Positions 9,071 through 17,428 of a DNA stretch of 64,000 nucleotides are shown here, piece after piece. How positions within the stretch are numbered: the first letter of the stretch is position 1; each line of letters opens with the position of its first letter. Location of the stretch: contig JAFDXL010000005.1 of NCBI GenBank assembly GCA_018267955.1, positions 540,586 through 604,585 on the forward strand. Reading direction: 5' to 3'. A program made the position numbers and the translations under genes. Under the pieces are notes generated by a model. The model did no database searches and was not told the DNA's origin. It saw nothing but the letters and a program-made list of their open reading frames with translations. The stretch comes from Bacteroidota bacterium. GTDB lineage: Bacteria > Bacteroidota > Bacteroidia > Chitinophagales > Chitinophagaceae.

Positions 9071-11365
9071 CTAATCCTTCAGCTTCAGATCCATTGCAAC
9101 ACGGCGGTTTTGAGCACGGCCTTTAGCGGTCTTGTTGCTTGCCACTGGCTTAGTATCTCCATAGCCATTGGTTACCAGCCTGTCTTCTGCTATACCTTTT
9201 GATACAAAGTAGTTCTTCACAGATTGTGCACGGTCTTTAGACAGTTGCATGTTCTTTTCAGGTTTACCTACATTGTCTGTATGGCCATCAATGGTCATCA
9301 TATAATCAGGATAATCGTTCAGTATCTTCACGATCTCGTTCAGCAGTTTGTAAGATGTTTTCTTAATAGTAGCCTTACCTGTTTCGAACTGAATAGCTGT
9401 TGCTGCAAATGCAAGGCGTTTTTTCACCTCTACACTTACTTCAGGACATCCCTGGTTAGCAACAGTACCCGGTACAGTTGGGCATTTATCTGTATTGTCA
9501 GGTACGCCATCATTATCTGTATCAGGGCAGCCGTGGTTAGCTATCGGGCCTGCAGCATTCGGACAAGCGTCTTCGTTATCAGCTAAGCCATCACCATCTG
9601 TATCAGGGCAGCCTTTGTATTGAGCCTGGCCAGGTACATCAGGACAAGCATCATCTATATCAGCAACACCATCATTATCCCGATCTGGGCAACCTTGCAA
9701 TGAAACAAGGCCTGCTTCCTGCGGGCAACGATCTTCTGCATCCGCTACGCTATCCAGGTCAGCATCCGGGCAACCCATTGCTGTTTTAGAACCTGCCACT
9801 TCAGGGCATTTATCGTCCTTATCCAGTATACCATCGCCATCTTTATCAGGGTTAGGACAGCCACGCAGTTCCCATACACCTTTCACACCCTTACATTTAT
9901 CTTTCCTGTTAGATACCAGGTCGCCATCGCTATCTTTTGGTTTCTTTTTGTTGAATGGTACATAAGCACCCATATAGAAGTTAACACCATTAGCCTTGTT
10001 GCTCAGCACACCTGCTATATCATCGCTGCCTATAAAGAAGCCCGCAACACGGATACCGATACCGGCTTTGATACTGCTGGTAAGCATGCTATAAGTGATA
10101 GGCAGGCCTACACTAACAGCACGTATATCGAAACGCGGTGTAACCGTTACCTGGCTATAGATGCTGTTGCCTACTTTAGTACGGTCAACTACATTGCCCA
10201 TATAAGTGGCATTCACGTAGAAATTCCTCCACGCATGGTAGTCCAATCCTAAGATCAAAGCTGTTGGTAATGCTACTTTTGTAGATTGCCCGGTGCTGGA
10301 GTCGGCCTTAATACCCTGCTGTGCCAGGTAACCTCTGAAATCGTCGTAGTTATTGATCTTATCAGCCACGTCATTACCTACTATCTTACCGGTACCATTG
10401 ATGTTTATCTGCTTGTTGCCATTGGTATATTTAATGGCGCCTATGTCTGTAACTGCAGCAGAGAAGCGGAGCAGGTATTGGTTTTTGCTACGGTCTACGA
10501 TGCCTGTTTTACCATCCATATCATAGGTATAGCTTTTATAGTGCGGGCGGAATTCATACACAACACCGAGGTCGCCGCCGATGCCTTTGCCTGAATTGCC
10601 AAACAGGTTATCGGTGATTACGTTATTACCACCGCCATTGAAGAAATTAGCACCACCATACCTGTAATGCACATCTGTGCTTTGCAGGTTCAGTATAGCA
10701 CCGTTTTGCTGGTCGTAGGTATATTGTGCATCCAGATTGTTGCTTACCACACTAATGTAGCCAGCGCCCATCATATAACGGGCAGTAAACCCGCCTTTGA
10801 CCTGGTGCTGTTTGTTTTCCCAGATCACAGCAGCATAGCTGAGGCCTATTTCAGACCATAACTGTGCTGTCCAGTTAAATTTTGCAGCTTTGAGCGAACC
10901 ATTGTTTACATTGAACGTAGAATCAACTATAGTACGAAAGAGTTGCTGGTTCAGATTGTCGAACTGGTTCATCAGGCGCACACGGGTCGTGAGCGCTATA
11001 GAGTGCTTGGATCCGATGCTGACCATAAAGCCCGGGCCACGAACCTCTGCAGCCGGCATCATAATGCTGAATTTATCCTTGGTATTGTATTGAAATCCGC
11101 TGGTGATGTCTTTAATATCTTTGCCATCGCGGACTTTGCTGAATACATCGAGCGGATCTATTTTAGCAAGGTTGTTATCTACCCCAACATTTACAGAAAA
11201 CAGATCTATCGTGAATTTGTGGCGGGAGTCAGCAATATTGGCAGGGTTTAAATAAAGGCTGTTCGTTCCGCTCCAATTGCTGGTGGCTATACCCAGGTAT
11301 CTTTGGGCGCTGGCCATAACGGGTAGCATGGCTGCTAACCCTAACGTAAGAGTAAATTTTCTCAT
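9071..11365 (-). CDS. OmpA family outer membrane protein with thrombospondin type 3 repeats
   Basis: A 764-residue protein. It has a signal peptide (to MASAQ), then about 450 residues of predicted outer-membrane beta-barrel of the DUF5723 type ('YLGIATSNWSGTNSLYLNPANIADSR'). Residues from about 470 to 640 hold six thrombospondin type 3 calcium-binding repeats, each with D-x-D-x-D-G and C-P or G-C-P. A C-terminal OmpA peptidoglycan-binding domain follows ('FETGKATI ... DGHTDNVG ... LSKDRAQSVKNYF ... NRRVAMDL'). This architecture ties the outer membrane to peptidoglycan and is common and abundant in Chitinophagales. It is a single-gene transcript with a strong terminator behind it. Confidence 0.9.
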   Translation of the reverse strand: MRKFTLTLGLAAMLPVMASAQRYLGIATSNWSGTNSLYLNPANIADSRHKFTIDLFSVNVGVDNNLAKIDPLDVFSKVRDGKDIKDITSGFQYNTKDKFSIMMPAAEVRGPGFMVSIGSKHSIALTTRVRLMNQFDNLNQQLFRTIVDSTFNVNNGSLKAAKFNWTAQLWSEIGLSYAAVIWENKQHQVKGGFTARYMMGAGYISVVSNNLDAQYTYDQQNGAILNLQSTDVHYRYGGANFFNGGGNNVITDNLFGNSGKGIGGDLGVVYEFRPHYKSYTYDMDGKTGIVDRSKNQYLLRFSAAVTDIGAIKYTNGNKQININGTGKIVGNDVADKINNYDDFRGYLAQQGIKADSSTGQSTKVALPTALILGLDYHAWRNFYVNATYMGNVVDRTKVGNSIYSQVTVTPRFDIRAVSVGLPITYSMLTSSIKAGIGIRVAGFFIGSDDIAGVLSNKANGVNFYMGAYVPFNKKKPKDSDGDLVSNRKDKCKGVKGVWELRGCPNPDKDGDGILDKDDKCPEVAGSKTAMGCPDADLDSVADAEDRCPQEAGLVSLQGCPDRDNDGVADIDDACPDVPGQAQYKGCPDTDGDGLADNEDACPNAAGPIANHGCPDTDNDGVPDNTDKCPTVPGTVANQGCPEVSVEVKKRLAFAATAIQFETGKATIKKTSYKLLNEIVKILNDYPDYMMTIDGHTDNVGKPEKNMQLSKDRAQSVKNYFVSKGIAEDRLVTNGYGDTKPVASNKTAKGRAQNRRVAMDLKLKD

Positions 11366-11581
11366 ATTGTGGTATTTGGTTACACAGAAATTATTATGAA
11401 TCCCTTAACATATTTCGTGCCAACATCTGCACAATAACTTAAAAATCACTGTTGCACAAAGTGTCTTTATTTAAATGCAAAAAAACAAAAATATTTCTAG
11501 AAATATAGTAATTACAGTCATTTAATAATCGCAAAAAAAGTATATGGCTTGGTATAATTAACATGGTTTGGCTAATAAAAG

Positions 11582-11615
11582 AACAAGGTACCACGGTTGT
11601 CCGCGGTACCTTGTT
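11582..11615 (-). terminator. Intrinsic terminator of tatC-rpiB
   Basis: AACAAGGTACC (11582-11592) pairs with GGTACCTTGTT (11605-11615). The stem extends inward by CGG/CCG past one mismatch and leaves a TTGT loop. It lies 22 bases downstream of the rpiB stop on the minus strand, and U-rich sequence follows. The rest of 11366-11637 (promoter side of the OmpA gene) is AT-rich with no other feature I can defend. Confidence 0.75.
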
Positions 11616-11637
11616 ACCAGGAATAATCCATTGGCTG

Positions 11638-12096
11638 TTATTGTACAGCTATCTTATTTACCCTGCGCTCGTGCCTGCCGCCTTCGAATGCGGTAGAAAG
11701 AAACAGGTCAACCATTTTTTCTGCCAACTCCAGCGAAACGAAACGTGCGGGTATGCATATCATATTAGCGTTGTTGTGCAGCCTTGCCAGCTCGGTCACT
11801 TCCTCGTTCCAGCACAGCGCGGCACGTACATTTTGATGCTTGTTTGCCGTCATACACACGCCATTGGCGCTGCCACACAAAAGCACACCTACAGAGGCTT
11901 TGCCATCTGCCACCATACTTGCTGCAGCATGTGCATAATCAGGATAGTCTGTGCTTTCAGTACTAAAGGTACCTTTATCATCCACTACCCAGCCATCTTC
12001 GCTTAATATCCTCTTGATCGCTTCCTTGTATTCATAGCCGGCATGATCGCAACCAATGGCCAGCGGCAATTTCTTATCAAAAACTGTTTGTTGCAT
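11638..12096 (-). CDS. rpiB: Ribose-5-phosphate isomerase B
   Basis: A 152-residue RpiB/LacAB-family sugar-phosphate isomerase, which interconverts ribose 5-phosphate and ribulose 5-phosphate in the pentose phosphate pathway in the cytoplasm. The N-terminal phosphate/active-site motif 'IGCDHAGYEYK' (D17, H18), the catalytic Cys in 'LLCGSANG' (C74) and 'N-K-H-x-x-V-R-A-A-L-C' are all present. The length is typical. It starts 4 bases after the tatC stop and is evidently co-transcribed with tatC from the promoter at 12982-13011, ending at the terminator 11582-11615. Confidence 0.93.
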   Translation of the reverse strand: MQQTVFDKKLPLAIGCDHAGYEYKEAIKRILSEDGWVVDDKGTFSTESTDYPDYAHAAASMVADGKASVGVLLCGSANGVCMTANKHQNVRAALCWNEEVTELARLHNNANMICIPARFVSLELAEKMVDLFLSTAFEGGRHERRVNKIAVQ

Positions 12097-12100
12097 ATCT

Positions 12101-12958
12101 CTAGTAGTTATTATTTATTTTCTCCAGTTTGGCACGTTTCTTCATTACACGGTCGCTAATGGCAATACCTGTTTCGTATAATATAAGCAAAGGTATGGCA
12201 ACCAGCCAGATGCTGAACCAATCGGGCGGGGTGATCACTGCAGCCAAAACAAATATGATCAATATTGCATAGCGGCGTTTATCTCGCATAAATGCCGGGG
12301 TAAGTATGCCTACACGTGACAGAAAATATACCAGCACCGGCAATTCGAACACCACGCCAAGGCCCAATATCAGGTCACTCATGGTATCATAATAATTCTC
12401 CATGGTAATGATATTCTTGAACAACGGGCTCAACTGGTAGTTTGCAAAGAAGTTGATAGTAAACGGTGCAATGAGGTAATAAGCAAAGAGCACCCCTGTA
12501 AAAAACAACAGGGAAGTCCAGAATACGATGCCGCGTGCATATTTTATTTCATTCTCCTTCAGGGCAGGTTTAATGAAACGCCAGAATTCCCAGAATATGT
12601 ATGGAAATGCTACAATGAACCCAACCATAAAGGAGGTAGAGAAACTCATCATAAACTGTCCGGCCAGCTCATTATTCTGAAACTGTATATTAATGTCCTG
12701 CAGGCAAAGGCCGGTAAGGCCAAATTTGGTAGCAAATTGGCATAATAGCCTGTAGGAAATAAAATCAGGATGGGCAGGACCCATTACAATATGATCGAAT
12801 ATCCACTCGATACGAAAAAACGCGGCAATAGATAAAACAATGATCACGATCATAGACCGTATGATATGCCATCTTAGCTCTTCTATATGGTCTACAAAAG
12901 ACATCTCTGCTTTGTAGTCCTTTTGCCTGTTCTTCAAAAATCTGTCGACGATGCTCAC
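12101..12958 (-). CDS. tatC: Sec-independent protein translocase TatC
   Basis: A 285-residue polytopic inner-membrane protein with six predicted membrane segments. TatC signatures are visible: 'MSFVDHIEELRWHIIRSM' near the N-terminus, 'FPYIFWEFWRFIKPALKENE' after the second helix, 'FELPVLVYFLSRVGI' and 'AVITPPDWFS'. TatC binds the twin-arginine signal peptide and forms the Tat export complex with TatA/TatB, which are not in this window. The only long start is GTG at 12958; the first ATG (12904) lies inside the conserved N-terminal motif. The leader of about 25 bases from a consensus promoter agrees with the GTG start. Confidence 0.93.
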   Translation of the reverse strand: MSIVDRFLKNRQKDYKAEMSFVDHIEELRWHIIRSMIVIIVLSIAAFFRIEWIFDHIVMGPAHPDFISYRLLCQFATKFGLTGLCLQDINIQFQNNELAGQFMMSFSTSFMVGFIVAFPYIFWEFWRFIKPALKENEIKYARGIVFWTSLLFFTGVLFAYYLIAPFTINFFANYQLSPLFKNIITMENYYDTMSDLILGLGVVFELPVLVYFLSRVGILTPAFMRDKRRYAILIIFVLAAVITPPDWFSIWLVAIPLLILYETGIAISDRVMKKRAKLEKINNNY

Positions 12959-12981
12959 TGAGCTGGGTATAAATTAGGATG

Positions 12982-13011
12982 CAAAGTTATTAACATAGCG
13001 TAAGCAGCCAA
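12982..13011 (-). promoter_or_regulatory. Consensus Bacteroidota promoter of tatC-rpiB
   Basis: On the minus strand TTG (13009-13011), a 19-base spacer, then TAACTTTG (12982-12989). This is a full match to the TTG-N19-TAnnTTTG pattern of the Bacteroidota primary sigma factor. It is about 24 bases before the tatC start. Confidence 0.7.
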
Positions 13012-13048
13012 AATAGTTTTACCGGTATATATAATATATATAAAAGAA

Positions 13049-13069
13049 ATCCCGCAGAATATGCGGGAT
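13049..13069 (-). terminator. Intrinsic terminator of the sigma/protease operon
   Basis: ATCCCGCA (13049-13056) and TGCGGGAT (13062-13069) with a 5-base loop, 27 bases past the stop of the protease gene. On the minus strand TTCTTTTA follows. Confidence 0.75.
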
Positions 13070-13096
13070 GTACCATTGACTATAACAGTATAACAA

Positions 13097-14167
13097 TTAT
13101 CTCTTATATACCTTGATAGAACAGGTATAGGATTCCATTTTTTCGATCTGCTGTTCTAAAGTAAGGTGAGACATCTTATTTGCTTTAGGCAAGCGGATCG
13201 CTTCTTCTTTCGGCAGATTCCGAACCACCTGGAGTACTGATCTTGCATTTACGGCATAGGTTGTACCCTCGCTTCCTGACTCTTTACCGGTAATCATCGC
13301 CAATACCGTACCATTGGCATCCATAATTGGGGCACCGCTCTGGCCGGGGTATGCTGGTACTTCCAGCTGATATTGCGATGAGTCTCCGTTGTACCCGTTC
13401 TTAGAGCTTACATAACCTTCGTTATATACTATATTATCCTGCGGAAAACCAAGTGTATAGATCCTGGTTCCCAATTTTCGCCTGTTGGTGGCGAATGTAT
13501 AGGGCACTTCTGTCTTCCCGAAGCGGAAATTCTTATCCTCCACCTTTAATATAGCAACGTCTGAAGCCTGGTCAAAGCCAACAGGTATCGCCTTCAGGTA
13601 GCGGCCTTCTTTATTTTGAATATAAACTGAATCTGCACCGTCAATAACGTGGTAGTTGGTTACCAGGTATCCGTCGTTGGTCAACGCAAAACCTGTACCT
13701 GTGTAACGGGCCTCTTCAGCAGGTTTGTTCTGCTGTTCCTTCAGGTTGTAGATCAGCTGATTCTGTGAGCGTTTATATTTTTCCAGGTCGCGGCGCAGCA
13801 GGCTGTATTCAGATGCGATGCGTTTGTTGTTATGCTGTATTACCCAGTATGTAGTAAGAGAGGTAAACAATGCCATAGCTGCAGCAATCCCCGCAGTACG
13901 CAGGTAATATGTTTTTAATGAGATGGTACGGCTCGGCTTTACCTGCACTTTGGTACGGCTGTTCTGAATGTCGGCCAGCATAGATTTAAATCGCATTTGC
14001 TTGCCGGCACCTTCCAGCGAACGCAGCATATTTACATGCTCGTTAAATTCTGCCGCAAACTGCGGATCTACAGCAAGCCTGTCTTTCAGCTCATTCAGCT
14101 TTGATGCCGCAAGCGTACCTGCCACATAAGCTTCTGCTAAAATCCAAATATCGTTTCCGGTCAACAT
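13097..14167 (-). CDS. Membrane-anchored trypsin-like serine protease with an anti-sigma-like N-terminus
   Basis: A 356-residue protein in three parts. Residues 1-60 look like the N-terminal helical region of an anti-sigma factor or FecR-type protein ('ILAEAYVAGTLAASKLNELKDRL...DPQFAAEFNEH'), without zinc-binding Cys/His. Residues 91-110 form one membrane helix, followed by a short coiled coil (112-148). Residues 155-330 form a trypsin-like protease of the S1/HtrA kind with the full triad: H173 (TNYHVID), D203 (ASDVAIL) and S277 (GQSGAP). It lacks a PDZ domain. It follows the ECF sigma gene by 13 bases, so it probably restrains that sigma factor at the membrane and senses something in the periplasm. 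A plain secreted stress protease is the alternative. Confidence 0.82.
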   Translation of the reverse strand: MLTGNDIWILAEAYVAGTLAASKLNELKDRLAVDPQFAAEFNEHVNMLRSLEGAGKQMRFKSMLADIQNSRTKVQVKPSRTISLKTYYLRTAGIAAAMALFTSLTTYWVIQHNNKRIASEYSLLRRDLEKYKRSQNQLIYNLKEQQNKPAEEARYTGTGFALTNDGYLVTNYHVIDGADSVYIQNKEGRYLKAIPVGFDQASDVAILKVEDKNFRFGKTEVPYTFATNRRKLGTRIYTLGFPQDNIVYNEGYVSSKNGYNGDSSQYQLEVPAYPGQSGAPIMDANGTVLAMITGKESGSEGTTYAVNARSVLQVVRNLPKEEAIRLPKANKMSHLTLEQQIEKMESYTCSIKVYKR

Positions 14168-14180
14168 ATAGTTACATTCA

Positions 14181-14750
14181 TTATTTTACCTGCACATTAT
14201 GGAATATCTTCCTTAGCCGTGTCAGGCATTTATACTTTTGGGTCTTTGCGTTGTCAGGATTGGTATAACCAAATCCCTGAGCTATCTGCTGCATGCTTTT
14301 ATCTTCATGATAAAAAGCTTTCAGCAAAGACCTGCAAGGTTCCCCTATTTGTTCCAGCGCTGCATTTAGCTGGGCATAATAGTTTTCGCGTTCCTGGTGT
14401 ATTTTGATGTCATCTTCGTACGCCCATTCCAACTCACCGGCATTTTCGGGCAATGCGCCCGGCATTGTTTGCTTTTTGCTCAGTTTCTTGAACCAGATGT
14501 GTTTGCTGACGGCAAAAAGATAAGTACCTATTTTGCAGCTCAACCTGAATTGCTCGTCCTGCGATTTTTCATACAAGACCACCATCGATTCCTGGTACAC
14601 ATCGGCCGCGTCAGCTGCAGAACCTCCATTATTAACTATCCATTTGGTGATAACATCATAATGTTGATTATATATCTGTTCTGTAGCCTCTCTTCTGCCC
14701 TGCGACAGCTCTGATAGCAAAAATTGCTCCGTGATTACTGAACCTTGCAC
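14181..14750 (-). CDS. RNA polymerase sigma-70 factor, ECF type
   Basis: A 189-residue ECF sigma factor. Region 2 is at about residues 25-95 ('YNQHYDVITKWIVNNGGSAADAADVYQESMVVLYEK'), with the conserved D-x-x-Q-E-S after the first helix pair. Region 4 covers about 125-185 ('LEQIGEPCRSLLKAFYHEDKSMQQIAQGFGYTN ... CLTRLRKIF'). The start is GTG at 14750; no ATG is available before region 2. It is the first gene of a two-gene operon with the anti-sigma/protease protein. The divergent tandem lipoproteins at 14992 share its 241-base upstream region and are possible targets (inference only). Confidence 0.9.
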   Translation of the reverse strand: MQGSVITEQFLLSELSQGRREATEQIYNQHYDVITKWIVNNGGSAADAADVYQESMVVLYEKSQDEQFRLSCKIGTYLFAVSKHIWFKKLSKKQTMPGALPENAGELEWAYEDDIKIHQERENYYAQLNAALEQIGEPCRSLLKAFYHEDKSMQQIAQGFGYTNPDNAKTQKYKCLTRLRKIFHNVQVK

Positions 14751-14991
14751 TTATTAATGCCGATTTTTAAAAAAAGTAACCCTCAAAAATTGATAAAATT
14801 TGACGGTTTTTGTGAATGACCTCTATAATACAGTAAAGATAAGCAGAGTATTGAACGCTCAGGTAAAAAACTCTACTTAAGATTATTCTAATATAACACA
14901 TTAAGAATAAATTTCTTTGAATTTTTTTTATGGATGCGGGTTACCTTTTTAAAAACTGGGTATAAATAGGAAACATCTAAAAACTTAAGTA
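14751..14991. promoter_or_regulatory. Divergent intergenic region between the sigma gene and lipoprotein genes
   Basis: 241 AT-rich bases carry the outward promoters of the ECF sigma gene (minus) and the lipoprotein pair (plus). A TACCTTTT close to the -7 consensus lies near 14942-14949, 43 bases before the lipoprotein start. I see no clear sigma-specific operator or terminator. Confidence 0.35.
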
Positions 14992-15225
14992 ATGAAACTT
15001 GTAAAATTGAGCGTTTTCGCACTGACAATGGGTCTGTTTGTAGCATCTTGCGGTAACAAAACTGAAGAAACTACTACAACTACTGATTCTACTACAATGG
15101 AAGCTCCGGCTCCTGCTCCTGCTGAAGCTGCTCCTGCTGCTACTGATAGCGCTGCAATGGCTGCTCCTGCTGCTGACACTACAAAAGCAACAACTACTAC
15201 CACTACTACAACTGAAAAGAAATAA
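14992..15225 (+). CDS. Small Ala/Pro/Thr-rich lipoprotein (copy 1)
   Basis: A 77-residue lipoprotein: signal peptide 'LVKLSVFALTMGLFVASC' with lipobox VASC (Cys at about 20), then 'GNKTEE' and a low-complexity tail of Thr, Ala, Pro and Asp ending in Lys-Lys. After processing, the mature chain would be about 57 residues, disordered and acidic. There is no enzymatic motif. It is a near-duplicate of the next gene and probably shares its transcript. Small lipoproteins of this kind are common and often abundant in Chitinophagaceae, but the function is unknown. Confidence 0.8.
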   Translation: MKLVKLSVFALTMGLFVASCGNKTEETTTTTDSTTMEAPAPAPAEAAPAATDSAAMAAPAADTTKATTTTTTTTEKK

Positions 15226-15245
15226 TCAGTTATAAACTTTAAATT

Positions 15246-15446
15246 ATGAAATTAGTTAAATTGAGCGTTTTAGCTCTTACAATGGGCTTGTTCGTTGCTT
15301 CTTGCGGTAACAAAACTGAAGAAGAAACAACAACCACTGATTCAACTACAATGGAAGCTCCTGCTGCTGCACCAGCTCCGGTTGATACAATGGCTGCTCC
15401 TGCTGCTGATACTACAATGATGCACGCAGATACTACTAAGAAATAA
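15246..15446 (+). CDS. Small Ala/Pro/Thr-rich lipoprotein (copy 2)
   Basis: A 66-residue paralogue of the preceding gene. The first 30 residues are almost the same (K-L-V-K-L-S-V-x-A-L-T-M-G-L-F-V-A-S-C-G), including the lipobox. The tail is shorter ('TMEAPAAAPAPVDTMAAPAADTTMMHADTTKK') and contains a His-Asp near the end that copy 1 lacks. It begins 20 bases after copy 1 and is followed by a strong terminator. Synonymous differences show that the duplication is not very recent. Confidence 0.8.
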   Translation: MKLVKLSVLALTMGLFVASCGNKTEEETTTTDSTTMEAPAAAPAPVDTMAAPAADTTMMHADTTKK

Positions 15447-15468
15447 TTTTTGATTTTTCTTGAGTATA

Positions 15469-15496
15469 AAAAAACCTCCCAAACGGGAGGTTTTTT
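15469..15496. terminator. Bidirectional intrinsic terminator
   Basis: AAAAAACCTCCC (15469-15480), loop AAAC, GGGAGGTTTTTT (15485-15496). It sits between the plus-strand lipoprotein pair and the minus-strand FkbM gene (stop at 15498). Confidence 0.9.
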
Positions 15497-15497
15497 G

Positions 15498-16214
15498 TTA
15501 TATATGCCTGAATATTATCTCATCAATACCACCAAACCCGTGTTTGATCCTTTTATATAACGAGAATTTGTTTTCCTTTAATAATTCTGTAATCGTTCCT
15601 TCCGCTACATTGTTCGCGTACATATCATCGTGATGTTGTTCCAGCTGAATAAAATTTATATCGCAGGATACTTTATCAAATAAGCCCTGGAGGCATTTAT
15701 ACTCATGCCCTTCCGTATCTATTTTTATCAGGTCTGCTTTCACAATTTTCTGTTCCTTCAAAAAATCACTCAGGCATATCACATCTACCTCATAAGAACT
15801 TTTTATCATCTGCTCCGGATCAATACCCAGTATTTTGGATTTTTGCTTCAGGTATTCAGATTCATAATTCAACTCTTCAAACGTAGAGGTAGTATCCATT
15901 ACAGATTCATTAAACACCAGCTTACCCCTGGTATTACTTACTCCCAGGTTATATATATGAACATTAGGCTTCGAAGCGTACTTGCTCTTCAGTAATAAAA
16001 AAAGATTATGGTTTGGCTCAAACGCGTGTATAGTACTATTAGCATTGATCTTCAGGAAAAAATCAATTGTCTGGCCCCTGTTTGCACCTACATCAATTAT
16101 TACCGGATCAATGCCTGCAAACTCCTTTTTGTAAAAGCTTCTTAGTTTAGGGTAAAAAATTATTGATTCATTGATATGAATCAATATGTCAATAAACTTA
16201 ATCCTATTGTTCAT
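15498..16214 (-). CDS. FkbM family methyltransferase
   Basis: A 238-residue SAM-dependent methyltransferase of the FkbM family. The SAM-binding motif I is 'IIDVGANRGQTIDFF' at about residues 39-53, the acidic 'HAFEPN' follows, and the family motif 'LIKIDTEGHEYKCLQG' is near residue 165. FkbM proteins O-methylate sugars, polyketides or other glycoconjugates; the acceptor here is unknown. It lies divergently from a polytopic membrane protein and is not part of an obvious polysaccharide cluster. The AT-rich sequence and lack of linked genes allow a transferred origin, but nothing proves it. Confidence 0.87.
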   Translation of the reverse strand: MNNRIKFIDILIHINESIIFYPKLRSFYKKEFAGIDPVIIDVGANRGQTIDFFLKINANSTIHAFEPNHNLFLLLKSKYASKPNVHIYNLGVSNTRGKLVFNESVMDTTSTFEELNYESEYLKQKSKILGIDPEQMIKSSYEVDVICLSDFLKEQKIVKADLIKIDTEGHEYKCLQGLFDKVSCDINFIQLEQHHDDMYANNVAEGTITELLKENKFSLYKRIKHGFGGIDEIIFRHI

Positions 16215-16318
16215 TACATGAATGTGCTAAAAACTTGGGAAAAATACGCCTAAATACCCAATGCACAAACAAGAACTACCTCACTAATATGTATTTTCAT
16301 GCTCCAAGAAAATAGCAC

Positions 16319-17428
16319 ATGGGTTTGAAAATCTACCTGCAACATATATTTGAAAAATTTAGCCAGGGAAAAAATTGGCAGATAAAGGCTATGTTACTGT
16401 TAACAGTATTGTCGTTATTTTTTGCATTTCCCAGCTATTCATCGCTGAACGTTTCAGATTGGCAGGAATTGTTTGCTAAAGCAGCATCGCCTTTTACCAA
16501 CAGCATGGCAGGCTATGGCTCCCACGATGCCAAAATAACCTTTAGGCTCGTAATGCCACTCCTTGTAGCTGTGCTACACTTAAATATTGTCGGTGTTCTC
16601 CTATTAACCGGGCTGATTGGCATTTTAAACTTTTACCTCGTACTCCATCTTAGTTATAAGATAACAAATGATAGAGTAATTGCAGTAATAGCAGGCCTGT
16701 GCTGCTGCTTTATTTATTTTGGTAAATGCTCTTTTATTGAATTGAGGGGTGGCATGTTTGATGGCGTAGCTATGTGTTTTTTGTTGCTTAGCCTTATTAC
16801 CAACAATAATACACTCCGTACGCTCCTTGTCTTTTTATCTGCGTGGACAGATGAAAGAGGATTAATAGCCTCTTCGCTTATTTGGGTATATATTGTTTAC
16901 CAGCATAGAGATGAATCATTTGGTAAAAAAATACTGAATGTCGGTACCATTGGTCTTTACATCGCATGGCTGGCTTACGCGGTGATACGTTATATATTAA
17001 CGCATCAATATGGATTAAAAACGGATACCGGTGGTACGGGGCCTTCGGTATTGCTCAACCAGATCAACAATATTCCTATTGGTGTATGGAGCGGCCTTGA
17101 AGGACTCTGGCTATTACCTCTTTATGCTTTTGTATTGCTCTATCGCAGCAAAAAATATTTTGAATTGCTGATGTTTACCGGATCCTGCGTATTAATCATC
17201 ATAGTAGGGGTATCTGTCCTGGATATTACGCGCAGCGAGATGTATGCATTGCCTTCTGTGTTTATATCTCTTATGATAATGCGTGACTACAGCAACAGGC
17301 AAACACTGGAACGGATATTATTCTATGCTCTTGCACTTTGTTTTGCTTACCCTGCTTATTATACAGGCGGTAAAAGCAGCATCTGGTGGACGTATCCACT
17401 GCCGCTGCAGCTATTACGTTTTATATAA
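16319..17428 (+). CDS. Polytopic membrane protein of unknown function
   Basis: A 369-residue integral membrane protein with about nine to ten hydrophobic segments and short loops, beginning with a basic cytoplasmic end ('KIYLQHIFEKFSQGKNW'). A conserved-looking acidic loop after the first segment ('NVSDWQELFAKAASPF...HDAKITFRLVMPLL') resembles the first periplasmic loop of GT-C-type or EpsG-like envelope proteins, but no diagnostic motif is convincing. The only enzyme-like feature is 'AWTDERGL', Asp-Glu-Arg in a loop. It overlaps the convergent amidohydrolase gene by 8 bases. I do not assign a function. Confidence 0.7.
   Translation: MGLKIYLQHIFEKFSQGKNWQIKAMLLLTVLSLFFAFPSYSSLNVSDWQELFAKAASPFTNSMAGYGSHDAKITFRLVMPLLVAVLHLNIVGVLLLTGLIGILNFYLVLHLSYKITNDRVIAVIAGLCCCFIYFGKCSFIELRGGMFDGVAMCFLLLSLITNNNTLRTLLVFLSAWTDERGLIASSLIWVYIVYQHRDESFGKKILNVGTIGLYIAWLAYAVIRYILTHQYGLKTDTGGTGPSVLLNQINNIPIGVWSGLEGLWLLPLYAFVLLYRSKKYFELLMFTGSCVLIIIVGVSVLDITRSEMYALPSVFISLMIMRDYSNRQTLERILFYALALCFAYPAYYTGGKSSIWWTYPLPLQLLRFI

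Noticed and set aside
9420..9900. Direct repeats inside the OmpA gene as a mobile or variable DNA repeat
   Set aside because: The similarity is explained at the protein level by six thrombospondin type 3 calcium-binding repeats; the DNA copies have diverged.
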